From positions 1 to 64,000 of the forward strand of contig NZ_VMNW02000028.1 of the NCBI RefSeq assembly GCF_007713735.2: 64,000 nt of DNA, written 5' to 3'. A program made the position numbers and the translations under genes. The stretch's first letter is position 1, and each line of letters starts with the position of its first letter. Shown here one piece after another: positions 34,096-42,300 of the stretch. The DNA is from Amycolatopsis acidicola. GTDB lineage: Bacteria > Actinomycetota > Actinomycetes > Mycobacteriales > Pseudonocardiaceae. The notes beneath the pieces are model-generated. The model worked only from the letters and a program-made list of their open reading frames with translations, had not been told where the DNA came from and ran no database searches.

Positions 34096-35087
34096 CACTT
34101 CCACCTCCGCAGAGCGGATTCGACCGCCGCGCGCACGCCGGGTACGTCGAGGCCGCACCGGGCCAGCTGGTCGGCGTACGAGCCGACGTCGTGGGCGAAC
34201 GCGTCGGGCAGGCCGAGCATCCGCATCGGGACCGGGCAGCTCCCGGCGAGCACGTCGGCCACCGCGCCGCCGAGCCCGCCGATCGTCGAATGCTCCTCGA
34301 CGGTCACCACGAGCCCGGTCGCTTTCGCGGACCGGACAAGGAGTTCCTCGTCGACCGGCTTGATCGTGTGCAGGTCGATCACGGTGGCGTGCACGCCGCG
34401 CGCGGCCAGCTGCCGCGCCGCTTCGAGCACCGTCGCGACCGTGGTCAACCCGGCCGCCACGAGGGTCACGTCCGCGCCTTCGGCGAGCACGTTGCCGCGG
34501 CCGATCTCGAAGGTCGCGTTCTCGTCGTAAACCTGGGGCGTCGCCTCCACCCCGAGCCGCAGGTACACCGGGCCGTCGAGCTGCGCGGCGGCCAGGGTCA
34601 GCTGGTACGCGCTGACCGCGTCGGCCGGCGCGAGCACCGTCATCCCCGGCAGCGACCGCGCCACGGCGAGGTCCTCGCCGCAGTGGTGGGTCGGGCCGGA
34701 GAACCCGGCCGCGACGCCGGTGAACGTTCCGGCGATCTTCACGTTCGTCCGGTGGTAGGCCACGTCGAGCCGGACCTGCTCGCAGGCCCGCATCAGCGCG
34801 AAACTGCCGAACGTGTTGACGAACGCGACCTTCCCGCGCAGCGCGAGCCCCGCGGCCGCGCCGATCAGGCTCGCCTCGGCGATGCCCATGTCCAGGAACC
34901 GCCCCGGATACCTTTCGGCGAACCGCAGCCCGCCGAAGTCGCCGAGGTCGCCCTCCAGCGAGAACACCCGGCCGTCGCGGTCCGCGGCGTGCAGCTGCGC
35001 GAGCCGGCAGGTGTCCACGGCGGACAGGCCGTAGCGCTCGACCCAGGCCGTGCTGCCGCACGCCGGTTCCACCACCACGGAGGTCAT
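34095..35087 (-). CDS. Transketolase C-terminal subunit, copy 1
   Basis: This 330-residue protein holds the transketolase pyrimidine and C-terminal domains, with LDMGIAEASLIGAAAG (activating glutamate), FVNTFGSFALMRACEQVR and the later VEEHSTIGGLGGAV. The ATG at 35087 overlaps the N-half stop (ATGA), so the two are made together and should form the primary heterodimeric enzyme. Split transketolases in biosynthetic clusters transfer a two-carbon ketol unit to an aldehyde. Confidence 0.92.
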   Translation of the reverse strand: MTSVVVEPACGSTAWVERYGLSAVDTCRLAQLHAADRDGRVFSLEGDLGDFGGLRFAERYPGRFLDMGIAEASLIGAAAGLALRGKVAFVNTFGSFALMRACEQVRLDVAYHRTNVKIAGTFTGVAAGFSGPTHHCGEDLAVARSLPGMTVLAPADAVSAYQLTLAAAQLDGPVYLRLGVEATPQVYDENATFEIGRGNVLAEGADVTLVAAGLTTVATVLEAARQLAARGVHATVIDLHTIKPVDEELLVRSAKATGLVVTVEEHSTIGGLGGAVADVLAGSCPVPMRMLGLPDAFAHDVGSYADQLARCGLDVPGVRAAVESALRRWK

Positions 35088-35923
35088 CTCGCCCCCTGGT
35101 CCAGCTCGCCGAGCGCCTGTTCGTACTGCGCCTCGGTGAACTTCCCGTAGTGCCACAGGTGCGTGTTCGAGGTGAACGACAGCCCGTGCCCCTTCTCCGT
35201 ATGCGCGACGAGACAGGTCGGTTTCCCCGTGGCAGCGGGGACTTTGTGCAGCGCGGCGCTCAGGTCGCCCACGTCGTGACCGTCCACTTCGGTCACTTCC
35301 CAGCCGAAGCTGCGCCATTTGTCGGCGAACGGCTCCAGCCGCATGATCTCCTCGGTCGGCCCGTCCTCCTGGAACCCGTTGCGGTCCACGATCGCGACCA
35401 GGTTGTCCAGGCGATAGTGCCCCGCGGCCATCGCCGACTCCCACACCGAGCCCTCCTGGCATTCGCCGTCGCCCAGCACGACGAACACGCGGTAGTTCGC
35501 GCGGTCGTACGCCCCGGCGAGGGCGAGCCCGGTGCCGACCGGCAGGCCGTGCCCGAGCGAGCCGGTGGCCAGCTCGACCCCGGGGATGCTCCGCGACGGG
35601 TGCCCGGCGAACCGGCTGCCCGGGGTCTTGTACCCGGCCAGCTCATCGATGGGGAAGAAGCCCCGCTCGGCCAGCGCGGCGTACAGCGACGCCGAGGAAT
35701 GTCCCTTGCTGTAGATGAGGAAATCCCGTTCCGGCCAGTCCGGCCGCGCCGGGTCGACCCGCAGCACGTCGTCGAACAGCAGGACGGTCAGGATCTCCAC
35801 CGAAGACATCGAGCCCCCGACGTGCGCGCCAGGGCTGTGCGTCGCCAGTTCGACGATGTGCCTGCGCAGCCGGTGCGCCATCGCGATGAGATCGGTGTGG
35901 TTGGCAACGGTCGTGATACTCAT
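35084..35923 (-). CDS. Transketolase N-terminal subunit
   Basis: This 279-residue protein is the ThDP pyrophosphate-binding half. It has KGHSSASLYAALAERG, GSLGHGLPVGTGLAL and the magnesium/ThDP motif GDGECQEG starting at residue 151 and ending at N182. No second N-half is present, so it must serve both C-halves at 34095 and 31255. It follows the DegT aminotransferase by 26 bp. Primary-metabolism transketolases are single chains of about 700 residues, so this split form is a dedicated pathway enzyme. Confidence 0.92.
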   Translation of the reverse strand: MSITTVANHTDLIAMAHRLRRHIVELATHSPGAHVGGSMSSVEILTVLLFDDVLRVDPARPDWPERDFLIYSKGHSSASLYAALAERGFFPIDELAGYKTPGSRFAGHPSRSIPGVELATGSLGHGLPVGTGLALAGAYDRANYRVFVVLGDGECQEGSVWESAMAAGHYRLDNLVAIVDRNGFQEDGPTEEIMRLEPFADKWRSFGWEVTEVDGHDVGDLSAALHKVPAATGKPTCLVAHTEKGHGLSFTSNTHLWHYGKFTEAQYEQALGELDQGAR

Positions 35924-35949
35924 GGCCCCTCTTCCGTGTTTCTGCTGGA

Positions 35950-37281
35950 TCACCACAGCCGGTCGCCGTCCTCCCACGGCTCGGCGTAGTCGATGGTTCG
36001 CGCGTACGCGGCCAGCTCCCCCAGCCGGCCGAACACCTTCACGAAGGCGTCCTCGTACGCGGAGATCGCCGCCGGGTCCCGGAACGAAGCCGGGCACAGC
36101 CTGCTGCCGACCAGCAGCGAGCCGGAGATCACCGCGAGCGTCGAGGTGTACTCCTCCGGCCGGTATTCGACCGTCCGCGCGGTGTGCCCGCAGGTCCACG
36201 GGCAGCCCCGGCCGTAGCCGACGCGCTCGGCGAACAGGCGCTGGCCGGGCAGCGGCCGGTTCTGGTAGCCGATCACCGGGATCCCCTCGGCGGTCAGCGC
36301 CTCGCCGACCACGCGTCGGAACGGCCCCGGTGCGACGTCGAGCCCGGCCTGTGCCGGGTCGAACCGCACCCGGAAGTGGTGGTACACATGGGTTCTGCCG
36401 TCCGGGACGACCGGCGGCAGCACGCCGGGCAGCTCGCTCAGCGTCCCGGTGAGCCGGTTCGCGCCCGCCCTGGTCTCGTCGATGTAGGTGTCGAGCCGCG
36501 CCAGCTGGGAGCGGGTGAACGCGGCGAGGATGGAGCTGAACCGGTAGTTCCAGCCGAGCGTGTGCGCGTGGTAGTCGCGGTGCCCGTCCGGATCGATGGT
36601 CTCGCCGAACATCTTCACCGCGTCCGCGCGGTTGCGCAGGCCGGTATCGTTCGTCGTTAGCAGCCCGCCTTCGCCCGCGGTGGCCAGGTTCTTCCCGGCC
36701 ATGATGCTGAACGCGCCGAGATCGCCGAGCGCGCCGGCCCGCACCCCGTCCACCGTGGCGCCGTGCGCCTGCGCCGCGTCCTCGATCACCACCAGCCCGT
36801 GCCGGCGCGCGATCTCGCTGACGGCGGCCATGTCGGCGGGCAAGCCGTGCAGGTGTACCGCGATGATCGCCTTGGTGCGCCGGGAGATCCGGTGCTCCAC
36901 ATCGGACGGATCGAGGGTGAACGTGACCGGGTCGACGTCCGCGAACACCGGGATGCCCTGGTGGTGCAGGACGCAGGTGGCGGAGGCGAGGAAGCTCAGC
37001 GCGGGCACGATCACCTCGTCGCCCGGCCCGATCCCCGCCGCCGCGACGGCCGCGTGCAGCGCCGCCGTCCCGCTGTTCACCGCGAGGCAGTGCGCGGTAC
37101 CGGTGTACCCGGCCCACTCCCGTTCCAGCTCGCGCACCTGGTCGTCGTTCATCCAGCTCAGGCGCCCGGAACGGAGCGTGTCGGTGACCGCGGCGATGTC
37201 GGTTTCGGTGACCTCGGGCCAGTTCTCGTCGATCCCCTTCGGCGCCACCGGGGTGCCGCCGAACAACGCGAGCGCGCTCAC
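35950..37281 (-). CDS. DegT/DnrJ/EryC1 PLP-dependent aminotransferase
   Basis: This 443-residue aminotransferase has the fold-type I signature: NSGTAALHAAV, VIEDAAQAHGA (D168 contacts the PLP ring nitrogen) and the Schiff-base lysine K197 in FSIMAGKNLATAGEGG. The GTG at 37281 overlaps the upstream stop (GTGA). This family transfers an amino group to a sugar-like or hydroxy-ketone carbon. Beside a transketolase, the simplest reading is amination of the ketol product. The usual lysine context TKN is AGKN here. Confidence 0.9.
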   Translation of the reverse strand: MSALALFGGTPVAPKGIDENWPEVTETDIAAVTDTLRSGRLSWMNDDQVRELEREWAGYTGTAHCLAVNSGTAALHAAVAAAGIGPGDEVIVPALSFLASATCVLHHQGIPVFADVDPVTFTLDPSDVEHRISRRTKAIIAVHLHGLPADMAAVSEIARRHGLVVIEDAAQAHGATVDGVRAGALGDLGAFSIMAGKNLATAGEGGLLTTNDTGLRNRADAVKMFGETIDPDGHRDYHAHTLGWNYRFSSILAAFTRSQLARLDTYIDETRAGANRLTGTLSELPGVLPPVVPDGRTHVYHHFRVRFDPAQAGLDVAPGPFRRVVGEALTAEGIPVIGYQNRPLPGQRLFAERVGYGRGCPWTCGHTARTVEYRPEEYTSTLAVISGSLLVGSRLCPASFRDPAAISAYEDAFVKVFGRLGELAAYARTIDYAEPWEDGDRLW

Positions 37282-38456
37282 CGGAGGGTTCCCGGCAGCA
37301 GCTGGAGCTCCCTGGGCACCACCTTGCCGGTCAGCACCTCGCAGCCCGTCTCGGTGACGACGACGGTCTCGCTGAACCCGACGTGCCCGTTCAGCTCCGG
37401 CACGATCAGCGACGGCACCAGGTGGAAGACCATGTTGGGCCGCAACACGGTTTCGTCGCCGGGGTGGAGGTTCATGATGTGGCTTTCGTTCCAGCCCGGC
37501 GGATAGCAGACGCCGATGGAATAGCCGGTCTCGTGCGTGAAGTCCCCGAAACCGTGGCTCACCAGGGTCTTCCGGCACGCGTCGTCCACGGCGCCGGACG
37601 TGACCCCGGCACGGATGGTGCCGATCGCTGCCTCCAGCCCGTCGACCACCGCCGCGACGCGGCCGGTGACCGCGGCGGGCGGATCGCCGATGAACGCCGC
37701 GCGCATCATCGCCGCGCTGTAGCGGCGGACGCAGCCGGAGAACTCCAGGAACACGATGTCCCCGTCGCGCAGCTCGCGGCCTTCCCAGGTGCCGTGCGGC
37801 AATCCCGAACGTTCCCCGCTGATCACGTACGGCGGGCTCCCCGGGTACTCACTGCCGTGGCGCAGCGTGCCGCCGTACACCGCGGCCGCCACCTCGTTCT
37901 CGGTCACGCCGGGGCGGGCAGTGTCCAAAGCGGACCGCATCCCGGCCATCGCCGCCCCGGCGGCGAGCCGGATGTAGTCGATCTCGGCGGGCGACTTGAC
38001 CAGCCGCACCGCCTCGACCAGCCCGCTGCCGTCCACCCAGCGGGTCTGGGGCAGCGCGGCGACGAGCCGGTGGTAGGTGCGGATGGGGAAGAAGTAGCCG
38101 CTCTCCTCGATGGAGGTGACCTTCCCCCGCGCGCCGACCTCGTCGAGCGCGTCGACCGTGACCTCGATCGGATCCTGCGTGACGTCGTAGTCGGTGTAAC
38201 GCTCCAGCCAGGACAGCCGCTGCACGTTGATCCGCTCCTCGCGGTACGTCAGCAGCAGCGGCTCGCCCTCGGCCGGCACCAGCAGGGTCTGGTACATGTA
38301 ATAGCCGAGCGTGGTGTAGCCGGTGAGGTAGTAGATGTTCTCCGGTACGGAGATCATCGCGACGTCGATCTCCCGCGCCGCCATGCCCTCGCGCACCCGG
38401 GCCAGTCTCGTCCGGTACTCGTCGAGCGTGAACGGCAGATTTTCGTTCTCCCGCAT
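37278..38456 (-). CDS. M24-fold hydrolase resembling ectoine hydrolase (DoeA/EutD)
   Basis: The 392-residue creatinase-fold protein resembles DoeA/EutD along its C-terminal half: LEFSGCVRRYSAAMMRAAFIG, ETGYSIGVCYPPGWNESH and LRPNMVFHLVP. The metal aspartates of M24 peptidases are replaced (E in FLEFSG and A in RYSAAMMR), as in metal-independent ectoine hydrolase, so no dinuclear metal site is expected. Ectoine catabolism genes are otherwise absent. It may cleave or form a cyclic amidine or amide on the cluster's intermediate. A GAGGGGG ribosome site precedes ATG 38456. Confidence 0.83.
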   Translation of the reverse strand: MRENENLPFTLDEYRTRLARVREGMAAREIDVAMISVPENIYYLTGYTTLGYYMYQTLLVPAEGEPLLLTYREERINVQRLSWLERYTDYDVTQDPIEVTVDALDEVGARGKVTSIEESGYFFPIRTYHRLVAALPQTRWVDGSGLVEAVRLVKSPAEIDYIRLAAGAAMAGMRSALDTARPGVTENEVAAAVYGGTLRHGSEYPGSPPYVISGERSGLPHGTWEGRELRDGDIVFLEFSGCVRRYSAAMMRAAFIGDPPAAVTGRVAAVVDGLEAAIGTIRAGVTSGAVDDACRKTLVSHGFGDFTHETGYSIGVCYPPGWNESHIMNLHPGDETVLRPNMVFHLVPSLIVPELNGHVGFSETVVVTETGCEVLTGKVVPRELQLLPGTLR

Positions 38457-38478
38457 GGATTCCCCCTCGTGGTGATGG

Positions 38479-41199
38479 TCAGCCGGCCGGACGGCCGAAT
38501 TCGTGCAAGGTGAGCCGTGGCCCGTCCCGGCGCACGAAGGCGCCGCCGTGCCATTCCCAGACCCAGCCGGAGCGGCGCCGTCCGCCATAGGGCGCGAGCG
38601 GCAGCCTGCGCCGGTGCTCCAGCCAGGTTTCGCCGGTGAACACCTCGCCGTGCGTGCGGGCGAGTCTCGCCGCGATGTCCGTGGTGCCCCCGAAAACGGT
38701 CGCGGTGAGCCCGTAGACCGAGTCCTCCGCCAGTTCGACGGCCTCGTCCGCGGAGTCGGCCTGGACGATCGGGAGCACCGGCCCGAAGGTCTCGGCGCGC
38801 ATCACGTCCATGTCGTGCCCGACGTCGACGAGCACCGCCGGTTCGATCAGCACGCGGTCCCCGACGTTGTGCGCCTTGCCGCCGTACAGCAGCTTCGCGC
38901 CGGCCTTGGTCGCCGCGTCGAGCTGGGCGAGCACCCGGCTCGCCGTCGCACGGTCCAGCGGCGCGATGTCCGTCGCCTCGTCCCAGTGCTCGCCGATCGC
39001 CAGCGCCGCGGTCAGTTCCGCGACCTGGCCCACGAACTCCGGGTAGATCTCGCGGTGCACGTAGAACCGTTCCGGCGCGGTGCACGCCTGGCCGGCGTTG
39101 TAGAGCCCGGCGGCCACCGCGGCGGCCGCGGCCTCGGGCACGGAAGCGCCGGGCAGCACCAGAAACGGGTCCTTGCCGGGGCCTTCGAACACGAACCGGG
39201 TCCCCGTCTTGCGGGCGGGTTCCTCGTAGCCCCGCGCCCAGTTGTCGTCGCCGAACGCCATCACCGCGCCGATCCCGGGGTCGGCCATCGACTCGCCGAG
39301 GAAGACAGGCCCGGCCCGGTCGCTGAACTCGACCCTGCCGGACAACGCGGGCCGCAGGAGGTCCGCGAGAATCTCCGCCCAGCGCGCGCGTCGGCCCGGA
39401 AGCCGGGCGAGCGTGCGGTTTCCGGCCAGGTAGGACGCACCTATGGTGGCCACCGGGTTGCTCAGGATCGCGTTACCGGGCAGGCACAACGCGACCTTGC
39501 CGACCGGCTCCCGCCCCTGCAGCGCGTCGAGCGCGCCGGGAAACGCGCGCAGCCGCGTGATCGCCAGCCGGATGTCCGAACGGATCACCTTGCGGCTGAA
39601 CGGGAACAGCTCGACCGCGAGGTCCTCCAGCTCACCGGCGGTGTCCTCGACGACGTCAGCCAGCTTCGCCAGCTGTTCCGCGCGCTCCGCCACGGACGAC
39701 CCGAACCCGTGTCCATTGTGGACTTCGCGCTTCGCCGCCATCGCGGCCGCCTTGCGCTGCAACGCACTCCGCGCGACCTTCTCCGTGGCCGTCACCGGCA
39801 GGCGATGCATGATGTGGATCTCACGTGGCCGTTTGAACGGGGCGAGTGCACGGGCACACGCCTGTTCCACCAGCCCGCGGTCCACGACGAACCGCGGCAG
39901 CGGCTCCAGGAAGACCTCGATCTCCTGGCCACCGAAGGGATCCGGGACCCCGAGCGCGACCGCCCGGCGCACCCCGGCACAGGCCTCGACCACCCGCTCG
40001 ATCTCCGCCGGGTCGATGTTCTCCCCGCGCCGCCGGATCAGGTCGTCCGTCCGGCCCGCGAAGGTCAGCATCCCGGCTTCGTCGCGCCGCACCAGGTCGC
40101 CGGTGGCGAACCAGTGGCCGGTGAAGGCCTGCCTCGTCGCGGCCGGGGCGCGGAAGTAACCCGACATCATCGCCGGGTTGCGGCGTACCAGCAGCCGTCC
40201 GGTGCCCGGCCCGTGGACGGTGGCGCCGACGGCGTCGATCAGCCTGATCCGGACGTGGTCGAGCGGTTCGCCGAGCGTGCCGGGATTCGGCGCGTCCCAG
40301 CGCCCGCACAGCAGGGTGTTCGTCTCGGACAGCCCGAAGCCTTCCACGACGGGAACGCCGTAGCGCGCGGTGAAAAGGCGTGCGGTCTCCGCGGGCGCTC
40401 CGCCTCCATAGACAACGCGCAGCGTTGTCGAGAGGTCGTCCGGGTCGGCGGGCCGCGCACACAGCACGGCGAGCATCTCGCCGAGGTGGCGGAACACCGT
40501 CGCCCGGTACTTCCGCACCTCCGGCCAGAACCGGCTGCCGCTGAACCTGGGCCGCAGCACCACGTGCGCGCCACGGTGGGCGGCCGACGCGAGCAACGAC
40601 AGCCCTGCCATATGGTGCAACGGAAGGACGTGCAGGACGACGTCCTCGTGGCTGATCCCGAGCCGCTCGCAGAACTCCTCGACCGGCAGCACGAAACTCA
40701 GCTGGCTGAGCACGCAGCCCTTCGGCTTCCCGGTCGAGCCCGAGGTGAACAGCACGACCAGCGGGCTCTGCGCCGACACCGGGCCGTCCGGCGGATCGCC
40801 ACCGCCGGACAGCTCACTGACCACCCGGAAAGGCCCGAGCGTGTCCGCGAGTTCCTTGCGGTGCGGCGGAACCAGCACCAGCGACGGCGCCGCGGTGGTC
40901 ACCAGCGCGCGCAGTTCCTTGTCGGTCAGGCGTTCGTCCAGCGGCACCAGCACCGCGCCGAGCCGCGCGCAGGCGAACCACAGGAACGCCAGCTCCGGCC
41001 CGTTCGGCAGCACCACGGCGACACGGTCGCCGAAACCCACCCGGTGCCGGGCCAGCGCGGCGGCCACCTCGGTGACGTGCTCCAGCGCGGCGCGGTAGGT
41101 GACTGTCTCGTCCTGGCCGTCCGGGCGCGTCCAGGTCAGGAACGGCCGTTCGGGATGACGCCCGGCGGTGCGGCGCAGGACGTCGATGACGGTCAGCAC
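38479..41199 (-). CDS. AMP-ligase / aldehyde dehydrogenase fusion protein
   Basis: This 906-residue fusion has two parts. Residues 1-480 form an ANL acid ligase (FTSGSTGKPKG at 151-161, GFGLSETN, K474 in TATEKVARSAL). Residues 530-906 form an aldehyde dehydrogenase with E672 and the catalytic C706 (NAGQACTAPE), spaced 34 residues as in classical ALDHs, plus ETFGPV at 803-808. There is no carrier domain between them, unlike carboxylic acid reductases. It could reduce an activated acid to an aldehyde, or oxidise an aldehyde and then activate the acid. The first option would supply the aldehyde acceptor for the transketolase. Confidence 0.9.
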   Translation of the reverse strand: MLTVIDVLRRTAGRHPERPFLTWTRPDGQDETVTYRAALEHVTEVAAALARHRVGFGDRVAVVLPNGPELAFLWFACARLGAVLVPLDERLTDKELRALVTTAAPSLVLVPPHRKELADTLGPFRVVSELSGGGDPPDGPVSAQSPLVVLFTSGSTGKPKGCVLSQLSFVLPVEEFCERLGISHEDVVLHVLPLHHMAGLSLLASAAHRGAHVVLRPRFSGSRFWPEVRKYRATVFRHLGEMLAVLCARPADPDDLSTTLRVVYGGGAPAETARLFTARYGVPVVEGFGLSETNTLLCGRWDAPNPGTLGEPLDHVRIRLIDAVGATVHGPGTGRLLVRRNPAMMSGYFRAPAATRQAFTGHWFATGDLVRRDEAGMLTFAGRTDDLIRRRGENIDPAEIERVVEACAGVRRAVALGVPDPFGGQEIEVFLEPLPRFVVDRGLVEQACARALAPFKRPREIHIMHRLPVTATEKVARSALQRKAAAMAAKREVHNGHGFGSSVAERAEQLAKLADVVEDTAGELEDLAVELFPFSRKVIRSDIRLAITRLRAFPGALDALQGREPVGKVALCLPGNAILSNPVATIGASYLAGNRTLARLPGRRARWAEILADLLRPALSGRVEFSDRAGPVFLGESMADPGIGAVMAFGDDNWARGYEEPARKTGTRFVFEGPGKDPFLVLPGASVPEAAAAAVAAGLYNAGQACTAPERFYVHREIYPEFVGQVAELTAALAIGEHWDEATDIAPLDRATASRVLAQLDAATKAGAKLLYGGKAHNVGDRVLIEPAVLVDVGHDMDVMRAETFGPVLPIVQADSADEAVELAEDSVYGLTATVFGGTTDIAARLARTHGEVFTGETWLEHRRRLPLAPYGGRRRSGWVWEWHGGAFVRRDGPRLTLHEFGRPAG

Positions 41200-42053
41200 G
41201 CCGTTCTCCGCTGCAGCACGTACGCGGGATGCGGGCCGGTGCGGCGGAAGTCCACCGCCACGTAGCCGCGCGCGAAGTACTCGGTGAACACCGCGCGGAT
41301 CTCCGCCCGCCAGGCCCGTGCCGCGCCGAGGTCGGCGTGCTTGATCGCGCCGAGGTCACCGGGTACCGCGACCAGCACGCGCGGCGTCTCCCGGTCCAGG
41401 TGCACGGATCGGTTGCAGGGCAAGCCGTTCCGCTCGATCACGCGGTTCGCGGGTGACTCGCTGAGCGAGCCCGGCGCGGTGTTCCGCGGTTCCGGCCACG
41501 GGCTGCGGCGCAGCCACCATTCGGCCAGCAGCCGGTCGGTGTCGAGGCCGGCGTTGAGCCCACTGCCGGTGCCGTAGACGTTCACCCGGTAGTCGCGCGC
41601 GATCGCGCCGAGCCTGCGCACGTTGAGCGCCGCGTTCCCGGCCAGCAGCGGGTCGAAGGTCCAGGTGATGAGCTCGATCCCGGCGTCGAGCGCCGCCCGG
41701 CGCTGCGCCAGCTTCAGGCGCCTGCCGATGCCGTGCGAGCGGTACAGCGGATGCACGCACAACAGCACGGAGCACTGTTTCAGCGCGCCGCCCTGGCTGA
41801 TCCCCGGAAACGAGTAGACGAACCCCGCGAGCTCCCCGCCGCCGTCGAACGCACCGAGGACGATCCCGCCGTTCTCCTGCGCGGTCAGCAGCTCCAGCAG
41901 CGGGATGCCGACGATGTCACTGGTCCCCCAGACCAGGTCCTGCAGACGCTCACACTGGCGGTATTCGTCCGTTCCCCACACCCGCCGGACGGTGACCGCC
42001 GGACTCGGTGCCACCGCGGGCGCCTGGGCAGCCCGCATCAAGATCCCGGCCAT
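41193..42053 (-). CDS. GNAT-superfamily acetyltransferase-like protein (COG3375 type)
   Basis: The 286-residue protein has LVWGTSDIVGIPLLELL, the acetyl-CoA-binding region HPLYRSHGIGRRLK (an R/QxxGxG/A variant) and LITWTFDPLLAGNAALNVRRLG followed by YGTGSGLNAGLDTDRLLAEW, typical of the COG3375 GNAT group. The biochemical role of that group is not established. The ATG at 42053 has GAGGGGG directly upstream. It is the first gene of the 12-gene operon. It may acylate the amine made by the DegT enzyme. Confidence 0.82.
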   Translation of the reverse strand: MAGILMRAAQAPAVAPSPAVTVRRVWGTDEYRQCERLQDLVWGTSDIVGIPLLELLTAQENGGIVLGAFDGGGELAGFVYSFPGISQGGALKQCSVLLCVHPLYRSHGIGRRLKLAQRRAALDAGIELITWTFDPLLAGNAALNVRRLGAIARDYRVNVYGTGSGLNAGLDTDRLLAEWWLRRSPWPEPRNTAPGSLSESPANRVIERNGLPCNRSVHLDRETPRVLVAVPGDLGAIKHADLGAARAWRAEIRAVFTEYFARGYVAVDFRRTGPHPAYVLQRRTAC

Positions 42054-42128
42054 GTTCCCCCCTCGCAACCGGCCTCCGTTGCCAGTTGTACGGGCGAGGG
42101 GCGCCCCCGGATCAGAAATCACCCGGAG

Positions 42129-42220
42129 TTATTAATCCGACCGGAAGCAGGCGGAAACCAACCGCAGCGGAGTTGCTCGGAGAAACCCATTTCCGCCGTG
42201 GCTGTAGTCGGATTAGTAAC
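42129..42220. promoter_or_regulatory. A/T-rich promoter region with inverted-repeat operator arms
   Basis: TTATTAATCCGAC at 42129-42141 is mirrored by GTCGGATTAGTAAC at 42207-42220 (12 of 13 positions pair). The two arms are 65 bp apart in the 247-bp gap upstream of the 12-gene operon. The A/T content is unusually high for this genome. The arrangement suits two regulator sites enabling looping, or two promoters, but no regulator gene is in the operon. The rest of the gap shows no gene. Confidence 0.6.
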
Positions 42221-42300
42221 CAACAGCTCGGTATGTGCTGACTTTTCCGCCGCGGTTCCGGGCAGGAGCCAACAGCGCCTGAGGTGTCCTCAGTGGACGG

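Noticed and set aside
33379-35061. Fusion of the racemase-like protein with an upstream 320-aa extension
   Set aside because: The extension is the transketolase gene read in the wrong frame; the real start is ATG 34095, one base inside the preceding stop.
37278-38456. Ectoine degradation locus
   Set aside because: Only the DoeA/EutD-like gene is here; the deacetylase, transaminase and dehydrogenase partners of that pathway are missing.
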